Assembly (NCBI GenBank): GCA_024699855.1
Contig: JAMPIQ010000001.1
Span: 1,364,001 to 1,428,000, forward strand
Direction of reading: 5' to 3'
From: Aphelenchoides besseyi
Taxonomy: Eukaryota > Nematoda > Chromadorea > Rhabditida > Aphelenchoididae
DNA length: 64,000 bases
Below are positions 9,274-19,733 of the stretch, one piece after another; positions within the stretch are counted from its first letter, which is position 1; every line of letters begins with the position of its first letter. The notes under the pieces are model-generated. The model was not told the DNA's origin, ran no database searches, and saw nothing but the letters and a program-made list of their open reading frames with translations. The translations under genes were made by a program, and so were the position numbers.

Positions 9274-10510
9274 TGGCCGAGAAAATTGAGCTCAATCGAT
9301 TGCAACTACGCACACTTTTGTTACACGAATTTCGTTTGAGTCATTCTCGAGCGGAAGCGGCTCGAAACATATTGCAATTCTATGGGTGATGGAACAGTGA
9401 GTTTGCACACAGCTACTAACTGGTTTCACAAGTTCAAAAAAAGACCACTTTTATCTTGAAAATCGAGAGCATAGCATAGGGGCCGATCTGTTGAAATTGA
9501 TGAAGATAGTCTTTTGGCCCTTATTGAAGAAGGTCTCCGTCGATCAACTTGTGAACTTGGAATCATTCTAAACTGCGATCATCAGACAATCAATTTACAT
9601 TTGCATCGACTTGGAATAGTTTGGAAATACGAAGCTTTAGTTTCAAACAACTTGACCTTCGACCAAAAACTTTTGCGCCAACAAGTCTGCATGCAACTCT
9701 TGACTTTCCGTAAAAAGAACGATTGGTTAAAGAATACCGTTACCGGCTGTTCGGGATAAACCCAAGAATGCTCTGTTGGAAATGACTGGTTTCCCGACAG
9801 GAACCGTTCCTCCTTTCCTTCGTGCTCTTAGGCCGCGTTCCTTGATGTGGACTCGCGTTGTTGTCGTTTTTTCCCCTGAGCTCTAGTTTTTATTCTATCC
9901 CTTATATTCATTTGGTTGCTTATTGTTTGTCTAATAAAGCGTTGCTTAAAACCACTCGGAATCGAACACCGGCGATGTGAAGTGGGTCCTTTACACTAAT
10001 GATACCCGAAAGCGTCAATGGCTAGATCTTAATGAATCGGGAGTTTCAACACCAAAACCGGAATACCATCGCAAGAAGGTTATGATCTCAGTTTGGTGGA
10101 ATATGAACGGAATTGTCCATTGAGAACTGTTGCCAAAGAATACAGCCATTACAGCTGAGTATCACTGTAGTGAGTTGAACCGAGTGACTTTAAAACTACC
10201 GGGAAAACACCGAAATCTTCTTGCTACACGACAATGCAAGACCTAATGTCGCAAAAAAGACCTGTAAAAAATCCAAGAGCTTGGTTGGTCAATCTTGCCA
10301 CACCCGCCGTATTCTTCAGATCTTGCTCCTACAGATTATCGTCTTTTCCATTCGCTGAGCAATTATCTACGCGCGAGAAAGATCGGTAAAGAAGAAGATC
10401 TGAAAACCGACTTAACCGTGTATTGTGATTCACAGCCTGCTGAGTTCTATGCCAATGGAATCCGTGCATGGCGGAATAAATGGCATTATTTTGTCGACCA
10501 TAATGGTTAA
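9274..10510 (+). pseudogene. Broken mariner transposase
   Basis: The frame starts with ATG at 9274 (MAEKIELNRLQLRTLLLHEF) and shows typical mariner blocks in changing frames: TVSLHTATNWF, LALIEEGLRRSTCELG, HRLGIVWKYEA, VKWVLYTND, HDNARPN, PHPPYSSDLAPTDYRLF and FYANGIRAWRNKWHYFVDHNG. The D,D34D aspartates appear to survive, but several frameshifts and stops in the first half, plus a 221-bp insertion in the catalytic region, abolish function. It ends with TAA at 10508-10510. Confidence 0.92.
9748..9968 (+). mobile_element. Solo LTR inside the mariner relic
   Basis: A 221-bp segment starts TGTTCG and ends CGAACA (perfect 6-bp inverted ends, TG...CA). It is flanked by a 5-bp direct repeat CCGGC at 9743-9747 and 9969-9973. 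AATAAA lies at 9933-9938. It interrupts the transposase precisely in the block equivalent to TGDEKWVLY, and excising it with one target copy restores the mariner sequence. These are the marks of an LTR left by recombination between the LTRs of a 5-bp-duplicating retrotransposon (Ty3/gypsy or Bel type). It does not resemble the flanks of the Bel/Pao element at the left edge by eye. Confidence 0.9.
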
Positions 10511-10620
10511 TACATATTGTTTGATCCATTGTTGTTCAAGGCAAAACAAACTTTATGAAGGTTAAAAAACAAAAAAATTATTCGTCAGCCTAATAGACAT
10601 CAACGCCAAATTTACGAAGA

Positions 10621-11277
10621 TGGCCAACAAGAAAACGAAACGTCGATTTTCGTTGTTTGAGAACCCGCAATTCAAGGTAAGAAACGTGTTCTTTTAAATC
10701 ATATGAAAACTTAAGGTTAACCTCAAACATGTTTGGGTTTCATGGCGGTTCGGTACGAAACGCTCGGTTTCTTGAGACCGACTGAAAAGTTAGACGAGGT
10801 TTTGGGAACCGACGCCAAAGACCAATGCTATGATCCTGCGGAATATCGGGTGGTTTGCGGTGCCACCAACTTCTTCATTGTGATTAGCTGGATTCTAGGC
10901 TTATTTCTGTATTAAGAGTAAATTCGTTTGCTTAATCGGAAATATAAGAAATTTTCAGACACCTCGTCACAGGTGTTCGATGACTTTGGTAGCGCTACCG
11001 TCGACGTTAAAGCAAAAACGTAAAGTTGGGACAAAATGTGAAAATCCGTATGACCGGAAGTCGAACCTTGTATGCTGGACTTAACGGATTGTCGCTAAAC
11101 CAGAACAAAGTTGAGTTATTTACCGATGTGGAATCTAAAGATCAAAACATAAACGTTATTGGGCTGAAACGCGGCTTCTACAATCTTTTTGGAATCGATT
11201 TCTACGAGGTTGTGCTAAAGAAAGCTCCGGTAGCTGAAACCAATCTTTCAAGAATAAGTCTGCGCAAAATGTCTTGA
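10621..11277 (+). pseudogene. Degenerate small gene, membrane-protein-like fragments
   Basis: Three fragments follow the mariner on the same strand. The first is ATG-started and basic (MANKKTKRRFSLFENPQF), ending at a GTAAG near 10678. The second lies at about 10736-10915 and ends in a hydrophobic segment (FFIVISWILGLFLY) before TAA. The third is an 83-residue open stretch at 11026-11277 with no ATG (region around VKIRMTGSRTLYAGL). I could not join them without a stop: the first reads into TGA and the third is preceded by TAA. It may be one decayed gene or several. No family was recognised. Confidence 0.35.
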
Positions 11278-11533
11278 TGTGAAGATTCGAGTTAAATACC
11301 CGTTTGATTGTTCGAACATAGAAAGGATTTTAGTACGAAAGTACACGAGTTTTCGTTTGAGTTCATGTTCTGTATTCGGTTTTTACATTACAAATTGACG
11401 TTGACTGGATTCGCGTATGCGTTAACGAAACCTTCACGATCGAGGAATAGGTTAGAGTCGACTTATTGATTTCAAGGAGAACACAAACCCCCGTAGTTTA
11501 TTAGATTCACATTAGTACGTTTAGAAACGTTGC

Positions 11534-12021
11534 GTGCAATTGGCCCGACGGTTAATTATTCGGCGTGAAGTGAGCTATTCAACGAGTGTAAAGCTGATAA
11601 TTCAACGTCAGTCAAAGGTCCTGGAAACCAATTCGAAGCTTAAAGCGCAGTTTTCAAGTGTACCGTCAATTGGGCACGAGGCTCGTTTTCTTTTTTCTGA
11701 GTACCGATTGGATACGTATGAACACCTAATGTTTTGTAGAGAAGAATTCGATGGCAAACATCTCCGCAATTTACAGCACAACTTCTTCATCGGCAATTGT
11801 AATAAAGATTGGTTGCTTCGTCGTCTCGATAGTTTCGTTGTTATCGTTTTAGTTCTTTCGTGTTTTGTGTGTTCACGATTATAATCCTATGATTTCAGGT
11901 TTCCATTCAATCGTGGCAATGAAGATTGGTGAGTGCTTAATGTGAGGTCATTGTTCATTAGGATTTCAGATTTTCACTTCAACGAGACCGGAGGCTACAA
12001 TCGCAATGGTGGAACCAATTG
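11534..12021 (+). CDS. Unidentified ORF with possible short introns
   Basis: An open stretch without an ATG begins near 11534 and runs through HFFIGNC-like sequence to GATTG at about 11808. Two candidate introns, ending at the acceptors near 11897 and 11948, would join it to FPFNRGNEDW and DFHFNETGGYNRNGGTN before a TGA near 12050. The Asn/Gly-rich C-terminus with repeated N-x-DW is visible, but no family was recognised. Start, end and splicing are uncertain, and it may be non-functional. Confidence 0.25.
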
Positions 12022-12382
12022 AAACAAGAAGCGTTCGGAGAGAAAGGAAATTCGCAAATTCAAACATAAGTATTTTAGTACGGAAATACAAAATGAAGAC
12101 CGATGGCATCTCCGATTGCTCAACTGGATTCCCGCACCAAAACGACCTGGCTCTGGATGTCCGGCAAGATGATACGAAAACGACTTCAAAAAACCCGCCA
12201 CAGACCGATAGAGATCGAATTGATAACTCACGAATGTACTCATTTATTGTTTTCCTTCGCAAATTTTGTTATAGATTAAAGGAATAAATTAATTACGGAA
12301 ATGAACACATGTGTACGCCAACGAGTTTGCGTTTCAGAAAAATCCGTGTGATCATCTTAGCCGACCGCCAATTGTTTCCGAA

Positions 12383-13383
12383 CTATGAGCAGATAAGCGA
12401 TCCGGTGATCGGATACAACCACGATCGACAAATGACACTGTTGACTTCGGTCAATTGACGAAAAGAAACCACGAATTCGCGGATTGCTCGAGGCGAACGC
12501 TGTAAATGGAGACACATAAACGTGAAGATGTTGATGAACATACTGGTAAGATGTAGACATTCGATGTGTTCCTGATTCTGCTAACTTCCGTGATAACGAA
12601 CAACGACGGACAGAAGTTTCTTCGTCGATCCAACAAGTTCAACATCAACTAAATGAGCATTCAAATGGTAGAACAGTAAACTCACATCCTCGAGTGGAAT
12701 CAGCTGTAAACGTTGGAATTCGGTAAGACGAGTTTGTAACTGATCCAACTTCAGCAGATCTCGCATTCCTTTGTATCCGATTTGATGCAAATGCTCACGA
12801 AGAAAACAAACTTTGCGAGAATCAATTGGAACCGTAAATTTCATGTCCAGTGTGTTGATGAGACCATAAGCAATGGGACTGAAGTGAAATGAACACAAAA
12901 AACGAACAACTGGACTTACAGAACGGGCATCACTTCTTCATGATACAATGCAAGAAGAGTTTTGGTCACTATTTGATCCAATTGAATTAGATTCGTCTGA
13001 GCGTTCTGAAGAAACCTGACCATCGAATCCACAACTGTTTCCTTCTCGTTCTGTAAACAAAAATAAAAGAAACAAATGAGCAACAAACTTACTGGTTCCA
13101 ACTTCTTTATGATCGTCATTATCTCCAAGCACGTAATCTCGTCGGTGGCATCATGTCAAATAAATTGCTCAATCATTTCTATGATTGGCGACGATTGTAG
13201 TGCTGTATGAGAATCTGTTGTATGTTCTTTTCGATCATAATCAACGACTTTTTTCTTGATATTCAACTTCTCGGCATTCAATCGTTGAATGAGATGCACG
13301 CGCAGAGAAGTCGTAAAGCCAGTGGAGTGCTCGAATTGCATTTTGAGTGTTATGACTTCTGCGCAACTAATTTGATTGGGCAC
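12383..13383 (-). pseudogene. Helical protein of unknown family, in-frame TGA
   Basis: Read on the minus strand, exons can be joined from about 13383 to TAG at 12383-12385. Upstream exon text ends SSPIIEMIEQFI and meets TGA. The same frame then continues HDATDEITCLEIMTIIKKLEP up to a good GTAAGT donor. Later exons (NEKETVVDSMVRFLQNA, then a long Leu-rich exon ending LIPLED, then QEHIECLHLTSMF) have clean GT/AG boundaries. The amphipathic, Leu-rich helices suggest an ARM/HEAT-like or other all-helical protein, but I do not recognise the family. The TGA could be a disabling mutation, a sequencing error, or mark two separate genes. Confidence 0.45.
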
Positions 13384-13747
13384 ATTGTGATTAACGATTT
13401 CACTTTTTTGTTTTTAACTTTTATTACAACGCTAACTGCCTGACTAACATAGTAACTTGATTTAAACGTGTCTCTTCAAAAGTAAAACTTTATATTTAGG
13501 TTACGAAAACAACGATCTATCAGTTCAGTATAGCATATTGATGCGGTTCTGAACCATTCGACACATCCAATTAACCATCAGCATATTCGACCATTACTTC
13601 CAATCTACCCTTCTTTGAAAACACATGACTTACTTACGAAATAGCATGTGCACAGTTATAACACTATAATTGAGTCTCCAATTGTCCATTTTTTCGCTGA
13701 AATCGATCAGACTTGTCGAACGATTTCGGTGTCCGCCAAAGGTTTTG

Positions 13748-14227
13748 TGATGTGGAACGAGGGTAAAAGTTTCGACTTTTGCTCAATTCAAACGTTTGTT
13801 TTAGAACAGTGTTGTGAGTTCCTCAAGAATTACTGTGATCAATATCCAGAATGTGATCTTCGAAAAGACTCGGCCATACTAGCAAAAGAACGTCTTAATC
13901 CGTCGTGTTTCAACCATTTAATCGAGCTCTATGACCGACATCCAGACGCGTTCAAAAATTGGTTCCCGGGATTTGCAAGCTGCAATTTGGTTCGTCGATT
14001 TGATTAAATTCCTTTGTAATCACGTCGTTTAGATTCGTTTGTATGAGGGAATGCAGCGCTATGTGCGCAAGAATGGTAAGGTCAAAGTCATGATTAGTTT
14101 TAACATATGTTTAGATGGTTCAAATCAACAAACATCGTCAAGCAATCAAGAATCATCGATTGGAAACACGCAACAAAAAAGGTTACTGTTGTTTGATTGT
14201 TCATGTTTTGTGCTAGAATTATAGCGA
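13748..14227 (+). CDS. Cys-rich exons upstream of protease copy 2
   Basis: Consecutive small exons read through introns at about 13764-13804, 13990-14033 and 14076-14114. They encode six cysteines in a helical-looking block (QCCEFLKNYCDQ, PECDLRKD, NPSCFNHL, FASCN), followed by RLYEGMQRYVRKN and an Asn/Ser/Gln-rich linker. They end at a GTTACT donor near 14182 in a phase that does not fit the following protease exon, so they may form a separate secreted protein or the 5' part of the protease gene with one joint misread. The true start is not evident; the first in-frame ATG visible is at 13748. No family was recognised. Confidence 0.4.
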
Positions 14228-15105
14228 CGAATTGAAGTACAACCATCTCAGATGCTACATACGCATCTTTCAGAGTGGATCGACAGTGTCAAAAAGTTTG
14301 TCTTGTATTATCATGATAGAGGCGACAAAAATCCGATGCGTTGTGCAGTGGCAATCTCACCAACGTTAGCTGTTGCTAACTTTTACGGTTCATACTTACA
14401 ATTGAATTCTTCCAAATATTATTGTCATAAAACGAATAAAGACCTACGTGCTACAGACCTTTACTTTCTTTACGACAAAACCAGAAAACCAGTGAGTTCA
14501 AGTTTGGGGAATCGTTTTCAGTGCCATGCGAACATAATTGAAAGCTTATTTTCAGGTGAAGACAGAAGTCGTTGAAATAAACTCATATTCAGACTTCATA
14601 ATCTTGGAGGTTGTTGATGGACAAAAGTTCTTTCATGGCGACATCAAGGATCACATATTAGAAGTGCCGTGTGTGGGTCAGGAGTAAGTCTTGTAATCTT
14701 ATAAACGACTCGTCTTAATTTGCTGTTTATTTAGGTTGTTAGCGGTTGGACTTCAGATTGAAAGTACGAATGATGCATCTATTACGGAAGGAGTTGTCCT
14801 TAACGACGGGCCGGATTATGGATACCAGATGTTCGCAAGTTTCGTCAATTGCCCAGCAGATTTTGGTGGCGGCGGTCTTTTCAGCCGATCAAATAAGTTT
14901 CTTGGATTTTTATCCAACTCCTGTTCACCAAAATCGCAGAAAAACTATTTGACACGTACGCCTTTTGCGCCGGCGAGTAGAATTAAACTTGATTGGGTCA
15001 GTTTCTGCTAGTAAGTTGCTTAATACCATGATATTTTAGGAATCGCATATGGTTGATTCCGGCCAAATACCTAGCTATAAGGGAGCTCGCTTGAGAGAGG
15101 AATAA
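14228..15105 (+). CDS. Trypsin-like protein, copy 2, catalytically dead
   Basis: The gene is homologous to copy 1 at 6.9-7.8 kb, with introns at the same three positions and phases (about 14492-14555, 14685-14734 and 15000-15040). It ends at TAA 15103-15105. Shared blocks include RCAVAISPT, SDFIILE, GQKFFHGDI and the C-terminal LREE. The residues at the catalytic His and Ser positions have changed: ANFYGSY replaces TYKHGGN and CPADFGGGG replaces CPSDSGGG. Asp is retained. The frame is intact over all exons, so it reads as a maintained pseudoprotease rather than a random pseudogene. The first exon begins just after a TAG, at 14228, or at an alternative acceptor such as the one before 14252. 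Confidence 0.65.
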
Positions 15106-15865
15106 GCGAGATCGCATACGACAGACATTCTACCTCTTGACTGATTAATCTCTCTCGTACTCTGTGCTTTGATTTGAATTTGTGAACACTGCATTTGTGT
15201 AAAATTGTTTTTGCTCATAATAGAATTTGTGTACAAATACGATTGTTAGTGTGATTCCATGTGAATGCTCAGTAAAAACTTTAACTTCTTGTCTTTACGC
15301 AAAAATGGTAAAACACAGTCAAAAACTTTCCTATATACTGAGAGATACAATATCCGACAAGAACCCAATAGCTGAATCTAATATTCATGATTACAATAAT
15401 TTCTCTACAGTTTGTAAAACCGTTCTCGTGACGATTAAGACTTTGGACCCAAAAGTACACGTGATTAGCAGCCCACTTCAATGCAGTATCGTCCCTTTTA
15501 CATGATATGCAAATTGATAAGTTGAACGTTTGGATTGAACGTGAGCCATGTAAACGTTCGTGTAAAACAGCATTTCCGAATGACTGATACGGTTAAACTA
15601 CGAGCTCAACGTTTTCTTTTGATCCGACACGTCTTTCAACTTGACCGATCAGTTGGTCCTCTTGTCGGGTTATCTTTTCAACTGCCGTTTGGTTCGCATT
15701 TTGCCCGCGAAAAATGATAACAATCACTTCGTTCGATCGCTTTTGTTTCGCAAACCCGTTAATCAGAAACCGCAATTAATCGAAAGACCAGTGGTTGGAC
15801 GCGCGGAAGTGCTCAACACATTTTTCATTTCACTCGCATTTCCTCTCGATCTTATTCTTCTGACA
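15106..15865. other. Intergenic, no recognisable gene
   Basis: AT-rich spacer between protease copy 2 and PEDS1. Short open frames lack domains and splice structure. The last few hundred bases are presumably the PEDS1 promoter. Confidence 0.55.
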
Positions 15866-16896
15866 ATGGGAAAATATGAGGAAATACCAACCAATTCCTT
15901 TGCCGAAGTTCTGGCCGCAAGTATGCCGGAAGACGATCCGAACGGGAACGTCAATCTAACGATGGGAGCCGCAAAAGAACGTTGGGGACCAAAACACGCG
16001 GGTGCAAAACGATTGGCTTCGATGTACAGTACAAGTGAGTTTATGTCTTCAAACTCTTCATTTGTGGTTTCAAATTTTCAGATAAACGCATTCAAGAAAC
16101 GGTCTCCATTACGATCGCTGTGATCTTATTTGTCTTCGTATTTGGTCTTTTACTTTTTCGTTTACATTCGGTCTCCGTCTTTCCAGTTTTGTTCGGCGCT
16201 TTTCTTGGCATTTTGGTCGCCGATTTTGCTTCGGGAGTAGTTCACTGGGCCGCTGATACGTGGGGTACCGTAAGTTGCTAGAAATTTCGAAATCCTTCTA
16301 ATTTGTGATTCGAAGGTGGACACATTTATTGGACGAGTGGGTGGTGTTGATACGGTTTTCATATTTTTTGGTTTAGCATTTTCTTCGACCATTTCGCGAA
16401 CATCACGTCGATCCGACAGCGATTACTCGTCATGATTTTGTGGAAGTGAACGGAGACAACTTCATGCTATGCATTCCGAAGCTTGCGCACATCGCGTATC
16501 AACATTTCACTCTATCAAATGAAGAGATTGCCGACCTTCTGCCGTGGCACTGGTTTTGGCTACTGCTTGCAATCTACGTGTCAATGACTAATCAGGTTAA
16601 TAAATCGATTTGGTTCGTTGAATTTGTGCTTGTAGATTCACAAATGGTCACATACGTGGTTTGATCTACCGGTTTTTATTCAACGACTTCAACAGTTTCA
16701 CATCATTTTGCCTCGTCAACATCACAAGATTCATCATATCTCACCGCACGCGTGTTACTACTGCATCACCACTGGATGGTTGAATGCACCACTTGACGGC
16801 ATGCAGTTTTGGAGACATCTTGAGACGTTGGTTACTTATCTGACAAAAATGAAGCCGAGAGACGATGATTTGAAATGGGCAACAAAAGTAGAATGA
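15866..16896 (+). CDS. PEDS1: Plasmanylethanolamine desaturase (TMEM189/Kua family)
   Basis: This membrane enzyme introduces the vinyl-ether double bond of plasmalogens in the endoplasmic reticulum. The ATG at 15866 opens exon 1 (to 16034). Exon 2 starts at 16082; a small exon follows from 16315; the next begins after the acceptor near 16376; the last begins after the acceptor near 16635 and ends at TGA 16894-16896. All family histidine clusters are present in order: [35 protein letters not shown] and [13 protein letters not shown]. The family signature [11 protein letters not shown] and the tail [12 protein letters not shown] also match. Hydrophobic segments flank the first cluster. The gene ends 68 bp from the convergent PRPF4 stop; AATAAA lies at 16919-16924. 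Confidence 0.95.
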
Positions 16897-16964
16897 GAAA
16901 CATTTTGTTTAATTTACGAATAAATATCAACAATAACTTCGAGTTACTTGCACCATCAATCTAT

Positions 16965-18641
16965 TCATTTGGTATCCATTAATTCTTCGTCCGAGGTCCA
17001 CAGCTTGAAAGTTCGATCGAAGCAAGCACTTGCAATCCATTTACCATTAGGCGAAATACTCACGTGCATCACTTTCATATCGTGACCTTCGAGCACTTTC
17101 AACGGTTGCCAGCCGGCTGTGTCCCAAATTTTCAACGTGTTATCGTAGGACGAAGAGATCATGTACTGTCCGGTCGGATCTACTCGTACTGCAGAAACCA
17201 AACTTCGATGAGCTGGGAGCGTATAAGTGCAACGACGCATCCGAACGTCCCAAACTTTACACGAATTGTCGGCACTTCCCGTAACCATAACAAAACTGAA
17301 AGTATTAGACCTTTGTTTGCTTTCAAATACTTGAACTTACCCATTTGGATGCCAATTCACCGAGGTAACTTCTTTTCGATGCCCTTCCAAATACATGATG
17401 CATTTGCCAGTCCGTAAATCCCAAACACGTCCGTAACAATCAAGACTTCTAGAAAAGAATCGATTCTTTAATTTTATTTGTTGCATACCCAGTTAATGAT
17501 AATGAACCATCAGGATGAAAGTCGATGTCATGAACTCCTTTGCTGTGACCTTCTTGAAACAACAGTTCTTTTGTTGATTCCAAGTCGAACATCCGCCATG
17601 ATTTGTCGTGACTAAAAACAACAGTTGAAATGAGACCGAAGTTCGAACTTACCACGCAGTTCCGAGATACATTCCACTGGGATGAAAGGCAAGTCGACCA
17701 ATGCGATTGTCATGTTTAATCAATTTGCTAATCGGTGATGTTGAGTTCAAATTCCATAGTAAAACGTTTCCGTCGTGATCACAACTTGCAATATTCACAA
17801 CATTGGGATCTTGAGTTACATAGGCGCCTGGATGAAATCGCGCACACCCCGCTTGAACACCATGACCTTGAAGATGAAGTTCTTCACGACATTGCGGTAT
17901 ACTCCAAACGGATACTTGACCGGACCAGTTGGCCGTGACAATGTGATTCGAATCGGGAGAGAAATCTGTGAATGCACTGGGTCGAATGCCCGTAACTTGT
18001 GATCCGTAGATTCCGATATTTTGAATTCGTTTGTGAGTTTCCTGTTTTGCCAATGCTTTTTCTTGATGAGTTCGTGCGGCTTTGACTTTCGCTTCAGCGA
18101 CTCGAATCTTCGCACGTCGTAAACTGTAATCCGCGATGTTGACTCGCGCCGTTCGAAGCTCCGGCGGACCGCGATGATACCAAGCGCACGTGTCTTCTTG
18201 AGTATCCGGTTTGTCTTTCTCGTCATGAACATGCAAAATCGTGTACATTTCATCTTCGGTTAGACGAGACAAGAGCGTTCGAAGTCGTTCCCGTCGATCG
18301 AGAATATTCTCACCGAATAAACCTGAAACACGAAATAACATTATAGTCTAAATTGCAAGCCTACAAATCGGCTCGTTACAACGTCTCAACATCAACTTCA
18401 CTTGACCATCGTCCGTTGGAATCATCAGAGTACGAGCTTTCCGTCTTCGATCAAACTCAGCCAACATCTCTTTTTCCTGCGGATTGTCGAGTTGTTTCAA
18501 GTCGAACGTTTCCACAGACTGCATGTTACTCTTCATTGCATCTCGATCTTTCTACAAGCGAACATTTTTGATTGTATGAGAAGTTGAACTCACGTGAATA
18601 CGATCCACAACCGCTTTGTCCGCCAAACTTCCTCTCGACAT
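16965..18641 (-). CDS. PRPF4: U4/U6 snRNP protein Prp4 (WD40)
   Basis: A component of the U4/U6.U5 tri-snRNP needed for pre-mRNA splicing in the nucleus. The first exon is short, starting with ATG at 18641 ([16 protein letters not shown]). The next encodes the N-terminal block with [20 protein letters not shown] and the splicing-factor-motif region ([14 protein letters not shown], then [18 protein letters not shown]). A Lys/Arg-rich helix with [17 protein letters not shown] precedes seven WD40 blades, recognisable as [55 protein letters not shown] and [10 protein letters not shown]. The order and length fit animal PRPF4. Introns are about 45-60 bp. Confidence 0.95.
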
Positions 18642-18776
18642 TCTGATTCTAAACGAAATGTTCTCATGATCACAAACCCTACATCAAATATCAGATTGCA
18701 GTTGAAAACCGATAAGATCAAATCGAATAATTAGAAAACAAAGTTGGTTTATCAAGCAAAACAGTGAGTTAACAAT

Positions 18777-19733
18777 TTAATAGTTCGGATCGTTGGAGAA
18801 TTCGGCTTGTAAATTGGTTTGAATGTCACGAAGTTTGGTCAGCAAAACCCTGATTCCTGATTTAACAATGTTTTCAGCCTTCAATTGTCCGGCCGATTGG
18901 ATTCCAAACCAAAATTTGTTGGGCACTCCGTTCGCATCATACGGCGCTTCGTATTGATCGGGTTGAAGCTGCGAATGTTCGCTTTTCGGCCACTCCTCTG
19001 GTTTCGCGTAGACCGTGTGTCGAAGTGCGTTGTCCGGATCGTATTCGAAAGCAACACCACACGTGGGATTCCACTTTGCATGCTCTTTAGCAAAACCCTA
19101 CAACCACAGAATCAAAAACCGACATATAAAAGAACCTACTTTTCGAGCAAAACATTTCATTCGGAGTTCTTGTCCTTTTCGCAACTTCACGATCAGAATC
19201 TCGGCATTCAGATTGTCGTTATCCAACCCGATTCGCTGCATGGTCATGTATTTACCGCAAGCCGGAAAGACGCTTTTGCCGTTCGTATTCGTGCGAATAT
19301 CGTCGGTTGTTACCGCACGTGTGGTTTCTTCGTCGCACTTCACGTCCAACGTCAATTCGACTGCACAGTCATCGCAGAATTCACTGCACGCACAATCCTA
19401 AAACCTTTCATTACGTTGTTTGGAGAATACAAACGAACCCGAGAGTAATTCATGCTGTCAACGATTCCATTCGAGTTCAACGGCAAAAGGCCCATTCGAT
19501 GAGCAATGAATTCGTCGTGAAGAACACTCGTATTCGCGTCAATTTGAACCCAATCAATAGCTAAAACCGATGGTTATTGTTGGACCCTGAAACTTACCAA
19601 TTGTCGGAACTTCTGCGATGAAGACTCTACGAAGTGCGTTAGCGACGCTCAGATCGGTATTTTCAATTGTGAACTTGATCTCCTCTTCACTCAACTGCGT
19701 AATGGTTATGATCGGTTGATTTGCGAACGGCAT
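18777..19733 (-). CDS. POLR2C: RNA polymerase II subunit RPB3
   Basis: The subunit pairs with RPB11 to nucleate assembly of the RNA polymerase II core. Start ATG at 19733 gives [18 protein letters not shown], followed by the alpha-motif region [17 protein letters not shown], then [10 protein letters not shown] and HRMGLLPL. The zinc-binding loop is intact ([14 protein letters not shown]). Later come [20 protein letters not shown] and the C-terminal helix [16 protein letters not shown], ending at TAA 18777-18779. Everything matches animal RPB3 in order and length. PRPF4 begins 135 bp downstream on the same strand, a spacing compatible with an operon if this species trans-splices. Confidence 0.96.

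Larger units (their letters stand above)
9127..10593 (+). mobile_element. Mariner (Tc1/mariner) DNA transposon, inactive
   Basis: The ends form matching terminal inverted repeats: TTAAGTTGACGAATAATTTT at 9127 and, read from the other end, TTAGGCTGACGAATAATTTT ending at 10593, flanked by TA dinucleotides at 9125-9126 and 10594-10595. Inside is a transposase relic. With the inserted solo LTR and its extra target copy removed, the element is about 1.24 kb, near the usual 1.3 kb of mariner. Confidence 0.93.
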
